From contig NZ_CABVIY010000008.1 of assembly GCF_902498195.1 (NCBI RefSeq), positions 186,001 through 250,000 of the forward strand: a stretch of DNA of 64,000 nt. The letters run 5' to 3'. The notes under the pieces are model-generated. The model was not told the origin of the DNA. It searched no databases and saw only the letters and a program-made list of their open reading frames with translations. A program made the position numbers and the translations under genes. Of this stretch, positions 19,701 through 26,478 are shown piece after piece. Source of the stretch: Pseudomonas fluorescens (lineage in GTDB: Bacteria; Pseudomonadota; Gammaproteobacteria; Pseudomonadales; Pseudomonadaceae). Numbering within the stretch: the first letter of the stretch is position 1; the number at the start of each line of letters is the position of its first letter.

Positions 19701-21277
19701 AGGCACAGAACACCCTGGAGACTATTCCCAATTACCGCACGGCGATGATCGATCGCCTTTCGCTGCAGTTGTTTCTGACGCAGTCGTGGCTGGATGAATC
19801 CTCTGCCGGGTTTCGCGAAAGCTTGCGGGCCACTCTGGTGTTGCTCGACGACACAACCGCGCCACCCTCGGCAGAGCGCCTGGCAGCCTTCGAAAAAATG
19901 ACCGATCTGACCCAAGGTTTCATCGAGAAGATCGAGGCCGCGCACTCACGCTTTCAGGAACTGAGCCTTTTAGGCAGGGAGGCCGCCGAGGTAAGCAAGG
20001 CCTACCGCAGTAAGCTCCCGCGCTACTCGATCAATGACCTCAAGCTGCTGCAGGTATCGCTGGGGCGGGAGCTGTGCCTCAAGGCTGGCCCACCGGAAAC
20101 ACTGGCGGACGCGACGCACACCCTGGAAAACCTGATCAATGACGCGGCCATGAATATCCAGAGCGCCCTGGACCTGAGCACTGATGAAAGCCTGAACAAC
20201 CTGGCTGAGCGGATTGAGACGATGAGCACGCTGGCGGAACAGTTTTCGGTGATCGACCAGCGTTGTCTCGACATCGTCGAGGAGTACCCGGAGCACATCG
20301 TGACAGAGCGACTTGAACGGGTCCGCGCGCGTATCGCCGGGTTCAACAAGGACACGGTGGACCGGTTGGCGAATCTGTTGCGTGAGCAACGGCTCGTCGA
20401 ACCGGTAGCCGGCCCTTCCAGATCGCCGTCGACTCCGTCCAGAAGGATCATCAAGACCCGATATAAAGGCACGCTAATCGGGGAACCACGAAGAGACGCG
20501 GCAGGACAGGAAACCGATCTGGTCGATGTGAAAGCGCCGCTGACGGGTAAAGTCATCGCAACATTCCACGAAAAAACCCCGGGAGTGTGGCTTGTCAGGG
20601 AGACGCATGAAGCGTCACCGGTCAACGCGAAACCCGACCTGGCCAAAAGCACCGGGACGGGAAAGGCATTGCTCGATCAATTACCAGCGTTCCACCGGCG
20701 CATCGACGCCCACGTCAGCAGTGCTCAACGCATTCCGGTAGAGATCGAGGACATGTACCACCAGCATGGCGCACGCCTGCGCGAGGCCGGGGAAGCGATC
20801 GTCAGCGCGTTGACGGCGCTCAATCTCACCGATGATCCCACGACGTCGGCCGCCACTCTGAGCAAGAGCCTGGACGCCGCAGCTACCGCCCTTTACGAAA
20901 AAGGCCACATCACGCGCGTACAGATGATCAAGCAACAACCTCCGACGGCAGCGAGGATCGGATGGCTCAAGGAAAAAAAAGAGGTGGAAATATCGAAAAA
21001 CGCCACACGTCGCCGGCTTAAAGGGCCGCGCAAGGATTATCTGGATGAGTACGAGGTGCTCGATCTCAAGACACACAAGGTGCTGTGGTACGCGCATTTT
21101 CACTATGCCGATCCAACCGCCCCTGTCGGATCATTCACCGCGGCACACGTGAAAACCGCGGGGCAACGCCTGTTAGGTGGGGCCTTCGATGTGCGCGGCT
21201 ACAGCGACCAGGATCTCATTGCCATCTATCGCAGCGAGATCAGTCGAACCCTGGCCACCAGCGTGTTTTTTTCCTGA
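16703..21277 (+). CDS. Giant toxin-like protein, DUF6543 (dermonecrotic-toxin-type) family
   Basis: 1524-residue protein of the very large family that pseudomonads carry in several copies, annotated as dermonecrotic-toxin/DUF6543 by resemblance. The N-terminal 650 residues are globular, with no signal peptide. A hydrophobic central region (GGWLVLNAALPFLGRTVGAA near residue 710 and DILMALGMVLAHR near 757) resembles the membrane-insertion segments of large toxins. A charged coiled-coil-rich stretch follows (about 920-1200, RLKKMQLENRAKLLEKR onward), then a basic C-terminal domain (about 1260-1524). AAGGAA precedes the ATG. No recognisable catalytic motif was found, so enzymatic toxicity is not claimed. 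It is monocistronic, downstream of a terminator, and abuts a decayed regulator fragment. Confidence 0.72.
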   Translation: MPENSTLSAVDVLTQLVTGPSLTDVASKALRTALKKLYPDLEIDPQLAMVVTPHWLIEGNDVIPGRHRIESLTDILMRLGLSGTTVTFIDGEHFLTLQPAVEPATQLPVKIDAIGLLINELARLLFVAYQEQQVDYWSEPTRPGEPRWYQLSDSLRGLWNVSATLGWDADQQAMAKAVYATPDKQQRLPTDKYKTRACLIDIDQDDGAARTHLNVLDTAVLVGSLADRTLILTHSVTQGFQQFDSFDALGQALAQMYLTSASNGSLNWRLFEPDGNFFDHQACTLIALEADAIGAINFFQASDKPGRYPHLGTIGQSDEPPTRLKPHFDQMQPLLPPWLDKASPTDQASYSRHLMDLTVLQHRNVGKTFQGEVPDIHAFTLDALVRQMRKDHPQASTAKLDNVEISITSLVVWGTFVLPGQTDTLTLSLTELALQNLAGLPWGSTTVSITDGTPVPGWMTADYLKKLVTTVDIGATYPAMLKSRLIENLTQASALKRLYTEQLPVELPLLALQQKIRGNAGLDEQGYRYVIAAFASTTMDRMVDEQEIVVRPLAFIPPHRADTTPDTVTNMFVIGPRQMDKGPCVLFRPLLNPPLLQYPSRSNLLYAIQHSRSLRESVLAWLPDNARFNYSQYVFPAKFPSIWIVPQLLVDPTVALDLRGPVSLSASVIEKDLLDTLFNATVQAMITQADRQSVSNAEARWATLKQGGWLVLNAALPFLGRTVGAAAWIWQIVDDLQAISDAGNEEQATLDWSALTDILMALGMVLAHRAATRKQARRTLVEPLETTVSLPEKIAPGIPKSVRLPDIAGTDLPATHATSLNAINALNRSRPGMASVLDNLKIPQPEGLAKPASDGAHQHLYAHEQTWYAPVGERWFEVQLNDDEQVQIIDSRQQPARIGPLLTYTAGGQWVIDLRLRLRGGGLPSRLKKMQLENRAKLLEKRTVLTAFDEKQETMRLQRTEARKLMLEAKPEVAATARQQYLDELDTQYKAYDDHIQALKAQNTLETIPNYRTAMIDRLSLQLFLTQSWLDESSAGFRESLRATLVLLDDTTAPPSAERLAAFEKMTDLTQGFIEKIEAAHSRFQELSLLGREAAEVSKAYRSKLPRYSINDLKLLQVSLGRELCLKAGPPETLADATHTLENLINDAAMNIQSALDLSTDESLNNLAERIETMSTLAEQFSVIDQRCLDIVEEYPEHIVTERLERVRARIAGFNKDTVDRLANLLREQRLVEPVAGPSRSPSTPSRRIIKTRYKGTLIGEPRRDAAGQETDLVDVKAPLTGKVIATFHEKTPGVWLVRETHEASPVNAKPDLAKSTGTGKALLDQLPAFHRRIDAHVSSAQRIPVEIEDMYHQHGARLREAGEAIVSALTALNLTDDPTTSAATLSKSLDAAATALYEKGHITRVQMIKQQPPTAARIGWLKEKKEVEISKNATRRRLKGPRKDYLDEYEVLDLKTHKVLWYAHFHYADPTAPVGSFTAAHVKTAGQRLLGGAFDVRGYSDQDLIAIYRSEISRTLATSVFFS

Positions 21278-21290
21278 ATCAGCGATTCAT

Positions 21291-21543
21291 TCAAACCCGC
21301 CACACCTGCCGCAAGCGTGCCAGGGCCGATTCGATCGCCGGCTCTGGCACTGCGGCAAAATCCTCCCCTGTCGATCAAGGGCCGCCAAGAGTGCCCGTGG
21401 GGCTCCGCTGCACCGCTATCCTCCCATGCAGTCATCCTCGACGATCCAGCCCTGGGTGCGCTCGGCCCAGTCCAATAATTTCAGACGTTGCACCAGACGT
21501 ATAACCTCACCGGTCAGATACCAAGTGCAAATTTGGTGACGAT
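21291..21543 (-). pseudogene. Decayed 3' fragment of a MocR-type (GntR/aminotransferase) regulator
   Basis: On the minus strand this stretch is clearly related to two parts of the intact MocR gene at 26479-28029. Bases 21430-21543 match the region encoding WAERTQGWIVEDD, and 21291-21360 match the last codons, ending RLRQVWRV then TGA just as the intact copy ends RLREVWRV. The segment between, about 150 codons with the PLP lysine, is deleted, and an early stop follows GWIVEDDCMGG. It cannot make a working protein. It lies in the same orientation as the intact copy, 5 kb away, with the amino-acid cluster between them. Confidence 0.85.
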
Positions 21544-21913
21544 TCGAAGAACTCCGCCTCCGGTGCAAAGAGGCCGCCATAATCAGCCTTTATTATAAAT
21601 AGCTTTTGTTACGTAATTCTTTTCCCGCCTGCCTGAAAGTTATTCAAACGCGAAATTACGGTGTTTGTGTTGAGTCGAAGCGATAGTTACTGTCTTCCCG
21701 TTGCATTCAGAAATGATGTTCGTCATTCGTCGCAATTTTTTTTTGGTAGCCTCAGTGTGATCTCGAAAGAGGCAGCTTACAACTTATTCGAATGAGGCTT
21801 TATCGCCGTGAATTTCCACGGCGTTAGCCCGCCAATTGCGTTTTTTAGTGAGCCCGGCATGGGCGCAATCTCCTGACCGGAGGATAAACGCTATCAACAT
21901 AGGCACTAAATCA
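21544..21913 (+). promoter_or_regulatory. AT-rich leader of the aminomutase operon with hairpins
   Basis: This 370-bp gap is visibly more AT-rich than its surroundings (for example TTTATTATAAATAGC near 21588). Three hairpins are visible: CGCCGTG/CACGGCG (21804-21823); ATTGCG/CGCAAT (21835-21869), which spans a run of six T at 21841; and CTCC/GGAG (about 21870-21882). A strong GGAGG (21879-21883) lies 30 bases before the chosen ATG and is partly sequestered by the last hairpin. It could be a regulated leader. No known riboswitch was recognised. Confidence 0.4.
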
Positions 21914-23068
21914 ATGTTGAACTTAAAACAAGATATTCATGATGCGAGTCAGTGGAATGACTGGCGTTGGCAACAGAAAAATGCCATGCGTGACGAGCCA
22001 GCACTTCGCAAGGCATGCGGTGGCTGGAACGAAGAGATCAAAACCAATATTGAACGTAACTTGCAAGTCCGCAAGATGCAAATAACACCTTACTATATTG
22101 ATTTGATCATGCGCTCGCTCAATAGCGGCCAGGTGACGGAACATCCACTGTGGCGGCAGGTAGTTCCCTACTGGAATGAACATGTGCCGGGTGACTACGA
22201 CGGCACTTCGGAAAACTGGGAGCTGCATCATGAAATGAAAACGCCCATCTGCCAGCACAAGTATGATAACCGCGTCATCTTGCGGATGACTAATACCTGC
22301 AATGCATATTGCCAGTTCTGCTTCGAAGCCTTGCGTACCTTGCAAATCGATACCAGGAAGGTCAATGCCAACACCAATTCGTTTCTGGACTCGGTAGAGT
22401 ACGTGCGCAACAACCCCGCCATCGAAGAGGTGATCCTCAGCGGCGGGGACCCGCTTATGCTGGCTGACCGCCGATTGGAAGAGAACCTGGCGGCGTTGCG
22501 CTCGATCAGTGAAGACTTGTTGATCCGTATTCATTCACGTGCCTTGAGCTTCAACCCGTTTCGCGTCACTGACGAGTTGATCACCATGTTGGAGAAGTAC
22601 AAGGTGAACGCCTTTGGCGTGCATGTATGTCACCCACTTGAACTCAGTGAAGATTTCTCAAAGGCAGTTAAACGTATTCAGGGTGCCGTTCCGATTGTCT
22701 TCTCCAACATGCCATTGTTACGTGGCGTGAATGACGATGAAGCCACATTACATAAACTGTTTATTGACCTCTATCGCCTGGGTGTGAAGCCGTATTATCT
22801 GTATCATTTCATGCCGTTTTCACCAGGCGCATCGGAATACCAGGCTTCGATCAGTCAGGTCATCGCCATTATGAATCGCCTGAAGCGGCGAGTGTCGAAC
22901 ATTGCCCTACCCGAATATGTTCTGCCGCACGCACAAGGCAAGTTCACCGTGCCACTGCTGGATTTCGAAAAGCCTGAGGAATTGCCGTATTTTGAAACTG
23001 GAAATGGGCAACGCAATTACCACTTCCGCAACTGGGAAGGTCAATGGTGCAGTTGGCAGGATGCCTGA
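21914..23068 (+). CDS. Radical SAM/PLP aminomutase, lysine-2,3-aminomutase family, atypical
   Basis: 384-residue KamA-family enzyme that would shift an alpha-amino group to the beta carbon. The family N-terminus QWNDWRWQ is at 13-20. The [4Fe-4S] cysteines are C129, C133 and C136 (CNAYCQFC). The SAM motif LSGGDP is at 175-180, and the PLP lysine is K343 (LPHAQGK). Aligned by eye to Clostridium lysine 2,3-aminomutase, the two Asp residues that hold the lysine side-chain ammonium are replaced by M300 (YLYHFM) and V336 (EYVLP). L-lysine is therefore an unlikely substrate and a neutral or hydrophobic amino acid is more plausible. The ATG at 21914 has a weak ribosome site. First gene of a four-gene operon. 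Confidence 0.88.
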   Translation: MLNLKQDIHDASQWNDWRWQQKNAMRDEPALRKACGGWNEEIKTNIERNLQVRKMQITPYYIDLIMRSLNSGQVTEHPLWRQVVPYWNEHVPGDYDGTSENWELHHEMKTPICQHKYDNRVILRMTNTCNAYCQFCFEALRTLQIDTRKVNANTNSFLDSVEYVRNNPAIEEVILSGGDPLMLADRRLEENLAALRSISEDLLIRIHSRALSFNPFRVTDELITMLEKYKVNAFGVHVCHPLELSEDFSKAVKRIQGAVPIVFSNMPLLRGVNDDEATLHKLFIDLYRLGVKPYYLYHFMPFSPGASEYQASISQVIAIMNRLKRRVSNIALPEYVLPHAQGKFTVPLLDFEKPEELPYFETGNGQRNYHFRNWEGQWCSWQDA

Positions 23069-23098
23069 ATCAACTTACGGAATGAGGCACTATCGAAC

Positions 23099-24466
23099 AT
23101 GAAAAAAGACGCCATCCTTTATATCGATATCGATGACAACTTTTTCGCTCGCTATAGGTATCGTGAGCCGCACTTTGCTGCAGCCCGCGCCCAGGGCTTA
23201 GTCTGTTTAACGGCAGGCGTGGCCGGGCGTAAGCACCTGCAACGGCTTTTAGATGACAGTGATGACGTATTCCTGCTCGATACACTCAGCGAGCTTGCCA
23301 TTATGAACCTGGTTGGCCAGCTTGATGGGCAATATCAAATACGTGCGATTTTCTGCTATGCCGGGCATCCGTCTACGCAAGGTGAAGTGGGTTGTATTGT
23401 TGCGCAGGCCTCTAAGCGGCTTGGTCTGGTTTATAGCTCTCCTGACGCCATTGCCATGTGTAATAACAAGTTCCTGATGCGCAGAGCGATGAAAAAGCAT
23501 GATCTCCACTCCGTGCCGTTCGCTTTGTGCAGCAATGAACAGGAACTCCAGGCAGGCGCTGATCAGGTGGGTTATCCGCTCATCGCCAAACCGGCCTATG
23601 GCGGCGCTTCGGCGTTTATCAAGAAGTGCTCCAACTGGGCAGAGCTGAGCAATCATTACGCGCACTTCCTCAAGGATCACGCCAGATCCGCTTTCGCGGA
23701 CTTCTACGGCTGTGTGCATCGCCTGCCTGATGACGGTGGGCGGCAATATGACTACGTTCCAGGGCGCAGCATCCTGTTGGAAGGCTACATACCCGGCGTC
23801 GAAGGCAGTGTGGAATGTGTAATCGTCGGCGAGCGGATCCATCCGCTGCTGATCAACGAAAAACTGCTACTGACCGAGCGCAGTGGCACGGTCCTCGAGA
23901 ACGTATTGATCTCCCCGCCGACGTCGTTTACCGAGGCCCAGTGCCGGCAGATCCGCCAGTACGCCGTAGATTGCCTGCGTGCGGTTGGTCTGACGAATGC
24001 CGTGGTGCATCTTGAGTTTCGGATGACTGACGAAGGGCCTGTGGTCATTGAGATCAACCCGCGTTTGGGGGGGCTCTATGTCAACGCGGCGTTCCGTGAC
24101 CTGACCGCTATCAATCCTCATCAGCTATATGTGTCATTACTGCTGGGCGAGCAGGGCATAAATGCCCGACTGGAAGCTGGCGCACGCAAGTTCGCCGATG
24201 CCGCGCAACGCTACGCGATGCTGGCGATCTATCCGCAGCACAATGGCTACTTCAAGGGTATTGAGGGGCTGCAGTTCCTGGATCAAAACGCGTCGGTGCT
24301 GGAGTATGCCCAGCAGGATCCTGGCAACTATATTGACGCGGATATCGAGGAACACTACTTGCTCAAGTGCTGGGCCATGGTCGACGATGCCGCCCACGCG
24401 CATGCTTTGCATGATGCGATCAGGCAAAACCTGCGCGTCATCATCGATGACAAGGTTGCAGGCTAG
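23099..24466 (+). CDS. ATP-grasp ligase, L-amino-acid ligase type
   Basis: 455-residue ATP-grasp enzyme resembling L-amino-acid ligases (BacD-like), which form a peptide bond via an acyl phosphate. The order is an N-terminal alpha/beta domain (about 1-110), the ATP-grasp region with GYPLIAKPAYGGASAF at about 158-173, LLEGYIPGVEGSVECVIVG near 222-240 and the Mg-binding EINPRLGGLYVN near 317-328. A C-terminal LAL_C2-like lobe (YPQHNGYFKGIEGLQFLD near 379-396) follows. It starts 30 bases after the aminomutase stop and ends 4 bases before the dioxygenase. It probably couples the beta-amino-acid product to another amino acid; partners are unknown. Confidence 0.85.
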   Translation: MKKDAILYIDIDDNFFARYRYREPHFAAARAQGLVCLTAGVAGRKHLQRLLDDSDDVFLLDTLSELAIMNLVGQLDGQYQIRAIFCYAGHPSTQGEVGCIVAQASKRLGLVYSSPDAIAMCNNKFLMRRAMKKHDLHSVPFALCSNEQELQAGADQVGYPLIAKPAYGGASAFIKKCSNWAELSNHYAHFLKDHARSAFADFYGCVHRLPDDGGRQYDYVPGRSILLEGYIPGVEGSVECVIVGERIHPLLINEKLLLTERSGTVLENVLISPPTSFTEAQCRQIRQYAVDCLRAVGLTNAVVHLEFRMTDEGPVVIEINPRLGGLYVNAAFRDLTAINPHQLYVSLLLGEQGINARLEAGARKFADAAQRYAMLAIYPQHNGYFKGIEGLQFLDQNASVLEYAQQDPGNYIDADIEEHYLLKCWAMVDDAAHAHALHDAIRQNLRVIIDDKVAG

Positions 24467-24470
24467 CCTT

Positions 24471-25196
24471 ATGGACATCCCACAAATTTCAGCGCATTTG
24501 CGCGAGCATCACTTTTGCCATCGCCGCGACTTTCGCGAATTGATTTCGATTGAACCCGGTGAAGAGGAGAGTTTCCGGGCGTACTGGTCAAACCTGGTGC
24601 GCGACGAGGCATTCAAGGAGTACACCCACCGCGAACGCCGCATCTTGCGCTATCGTTTGCTGCCTTCGCAGCAGTTGCAAATCGACAGGAATGCCGCCTA
24701 CAAATCATCCGTCACCTATGCCATCAAGTATCGCCAAGGGGTGAATCACTTGAGCTATTGCGAGGATGGCTTCATCGAGCATCCGCTCCTGCAGAAACTG
24801 CTGGCCACGGACCTCGCTGTGATCGGACCGCACTTGGGCGAACAGACTTATACAATTGATATCCACCAGTTTCGGGTCAGGGCGGATGCGCAATCCAGCA
24901 GCCCGACCACCTCGGGGATCCACCAGGATGGCCTGGATTGGGTGTTCATGCACTTCATTGACCAGCGCAATACGGTGTCGGTGGTCTCGGAGGTCTTTGC
25001 CACTGAAACGGAGCAGGTCCGGTTGTTGAGCCAGACAATGGAGCAATTTCTCGAAACCATCGTGATCAACGACCGCAGGCTCTACCATCGGGCCGGCGAT
25101 GTGCAGCCTCAGGCCGATTCGGTGACAGCCTGGCGCGATGTGCTACTGGTGGGTTTTAGCACTTTGCCCACTGACGACGAGGCGCTGCCTTCATGA
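24471..25196 (+). CDS. 2-oxoglutarate/Fe(II) dioxygenase, PF10014 (amino-acid hydroxylase) type
   Basis: 241-residue non-haem iron dioxygenase of the PF10014 group, whose characterised members hydroxylate free aliphatic amino acids (isoleucine dioxygenase and relatives). The facial triad is H151 and D153 (GIHQDGLD) with H206 (LYHRAGD); R222 (AWRDVLLVGF) is placed to bind 2-oxoglutarate. The IDQRN segment after the HxD motif is typical. The ATG at 24471 was chosen rather than the longer frame that overlaps the ligase. The stop overlaps the exporter start by ATGA, indicating translational coupling. It probably hydroxylates the amino acid or peptide made by the two upstream enzymes. Confidence 0.88.
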   Translation: MDIPQISAHLREHHFCHRRDFRELISIEPGEEESFRAYWSNLVRDEAFKEYTHRERRILRYRLLPSQQLQIDRNAAYKSSVTYAIKYRQGVNHLSYCEDGFIEHPLLQKLLATDLAVIGPHLGEQTYTIDIHQFRVRADAQSSSPTTSGIHQDGLDWVFMHFIDQRNTVSVVSEVFATETEQVRLLSQTMEQFLETIVINDRRLYHRAGDVQPQADSVTAWRDVLLVGFSTLPTDDEALPS

Positions 25197-26425
25197 GCCA
25201 TGATCAGCCGTTGGCCCGGTCGATCCGAAACGAGCGCTTGATCATCTTTGCCCGAGGCGTCTCGGATTTCGGCGCATTCCTCAACATGGTGGCGTTGTCC
25301 ACCTATGTTTATTGGCTCAGCCAAAGCGTCGTGTTTGTCAGCATCTTCCTGGCATGCCGCGTAACCGGCGGTATTGTCGCCAGCCTGATCGGTATCCCGT
25401 TTTTCCGGCGTTTTTCCGGACGCGGCACGCTGGCGGTGCTGGACTTAGTCAGGGCGCTGGTATTGATGCCGCTGCTGGTTTTGATACCGGCGCATCAGCT
25501 GAGCATATTGCCCTTTATCGCCTTTGGGATCGGTATGTGCAACTCGCTGTTCGCCATTGGCCTTAACAGCCAGTTACCCATCTGGGTAGCGCCTGAGCGG
25601 CGCGTGAGCACCAATGCATGGATCACCTCTGCTGCTGCCACCGGCGCGGTCTTTGGCAGTTTGCTCTCCGGGCTTTTGATCGCCGCGGGGGGATTTGAAG
25701 CGGTGTTTGCAGTCAACATCGGCACCTATATCGTGGCCGCTATCCTGATCCTGCCATTGCGCGCGTTGTATTCAGTCGCCGTTGTCGCACATCGGGGGCT
25801 CTGCGCCGAGTGGCGCGAACTGACGAAAGGGCTACGCGGTGCGCCTGTGCTGGCCGCCATGTTGATAATCAGCATGCTCGATACTCTCGGCAGTGCAGCG
25901 CACAACGTAGGCTGGCCGGTGCTGTCGCAGTACATTTCCCCTGACACGGCAAAAACGGTTATGGGGTACCTGCTGGCGGTCTGGGCCTGTGGCAAGTTCG
26001 CAGGGGCGCGTCTGGCCAGTGCGGTTTTGAAAAATCGTGGCACTCAAGTCTTGGAACGCCTGTTCATGGTAGGCGTGGCGTTGATGTCCAGTGGTTTTAT
26101 CCTGACCTTTCAGCAAACCGAGCTGTGGCTGGCGTTGATGTTGGTGGGAGGGGCCGGCCTGGGGGATGGTTTGTCCGAGGTGGCCTTGATCTCCCGCGCA
26201 CAAGGTGAACCCGATAGCCTGCGCCTGCCGCTGTTCAGTTTATTGACGTTGATTCAGATGGCCGGTTTCGGAGTGGGCATGTTGGTAGTCGGGCCATTTT
26301 ATTTGGCGTGGACCCCGGCCCAAGTGATTGTTTTGTTCCATGGATTACCTTTAACCGCACTGATCGTCATGGGGATATGGATGAACAGGCTGAAGATCGA
26401 CGTTGGTGAACGGAAGAAATGTTGA
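25193..26425 (+). CDS. MFS transporter, probable exporter of the cluster product
   Basis: 410-residue major-facilitator protein with about 12 hydrophobic segments and short loops, similar in style to EntS/MFS_3 exporters. An acidic/polar N-terminus (NERLIIFARGVSDFGAF) leads into helix 1, and GAVFGSLLSGLLIAAGGFEAVF marks helices 5-6. It overlaps the dioxygenase by 4 bases (ATGA) and ends the operon. Its place makes it the likely efflux and self-protection protein, since no other resistance gene is in the operon. A hairpin ATCACGC/GCGTGAT (26446-26467) follows the stop. Confidence 0.85.
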   Translation: MSHDQPLARSIRNERLIIFARGVSDFGAFLNMVALSTYVYWLSQSVVFVSIFLACRVTGGIVASLIGIPFFRRFSGRGTLAVLDLVRALVLMPLLVLIPAHQLSILPFIAFGIGMCNSLFAIGLNSQLPIWVAPERRVSTNAWITSAAATGAVFGSLLSGLLIAAGGFEAVFAVNIGTYIVAAILILPLRALYSVAVVAHRGLCAEWRELTKGLRGAPVLAAMLIISMLDTLGSAAHNVGWPVLSQYISPDTAKTVMGYLLAVWACGKFAGARLASAVLKNRGTQVLERLFMVGVALMSSGFILTFQQTELWLALMLVGGAGLGDGLSEVALISRAQGEPDSLRLPLFSLLTLIQMAGFGVGMLVVGPFYLAWTPAQVIVLFHGLPLTALIVMGIWMNRLKIDVGERKKC

Positions 26426-26445
26426 GTGCGCCAGATGTAACCCGC

Positions 26446-26467
26446 ATCACGCTTGTCTTTGCGTGAT
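26446..26467. terminator. Hairpin between the convergent exporter and MocR genes
   Basis: Stem ATCACGC/GCGTGAT with an 8-base loop, in the 53-bp gap between two convergent genes. There is no U-run on either strand, so termination is possible but unproven. Confidence 0.45.
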
Positions 26468-26478
26468 ACGCAGGGTGT

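Noticed and set aside
21914..23068. Plain lysine 2,3-aminomutase or EpmB
   Set aside because: Both lysine-anchoring Asp positions are hydrophobic here and the context is a ligase/dioxygenase operon, not EF-P modification.
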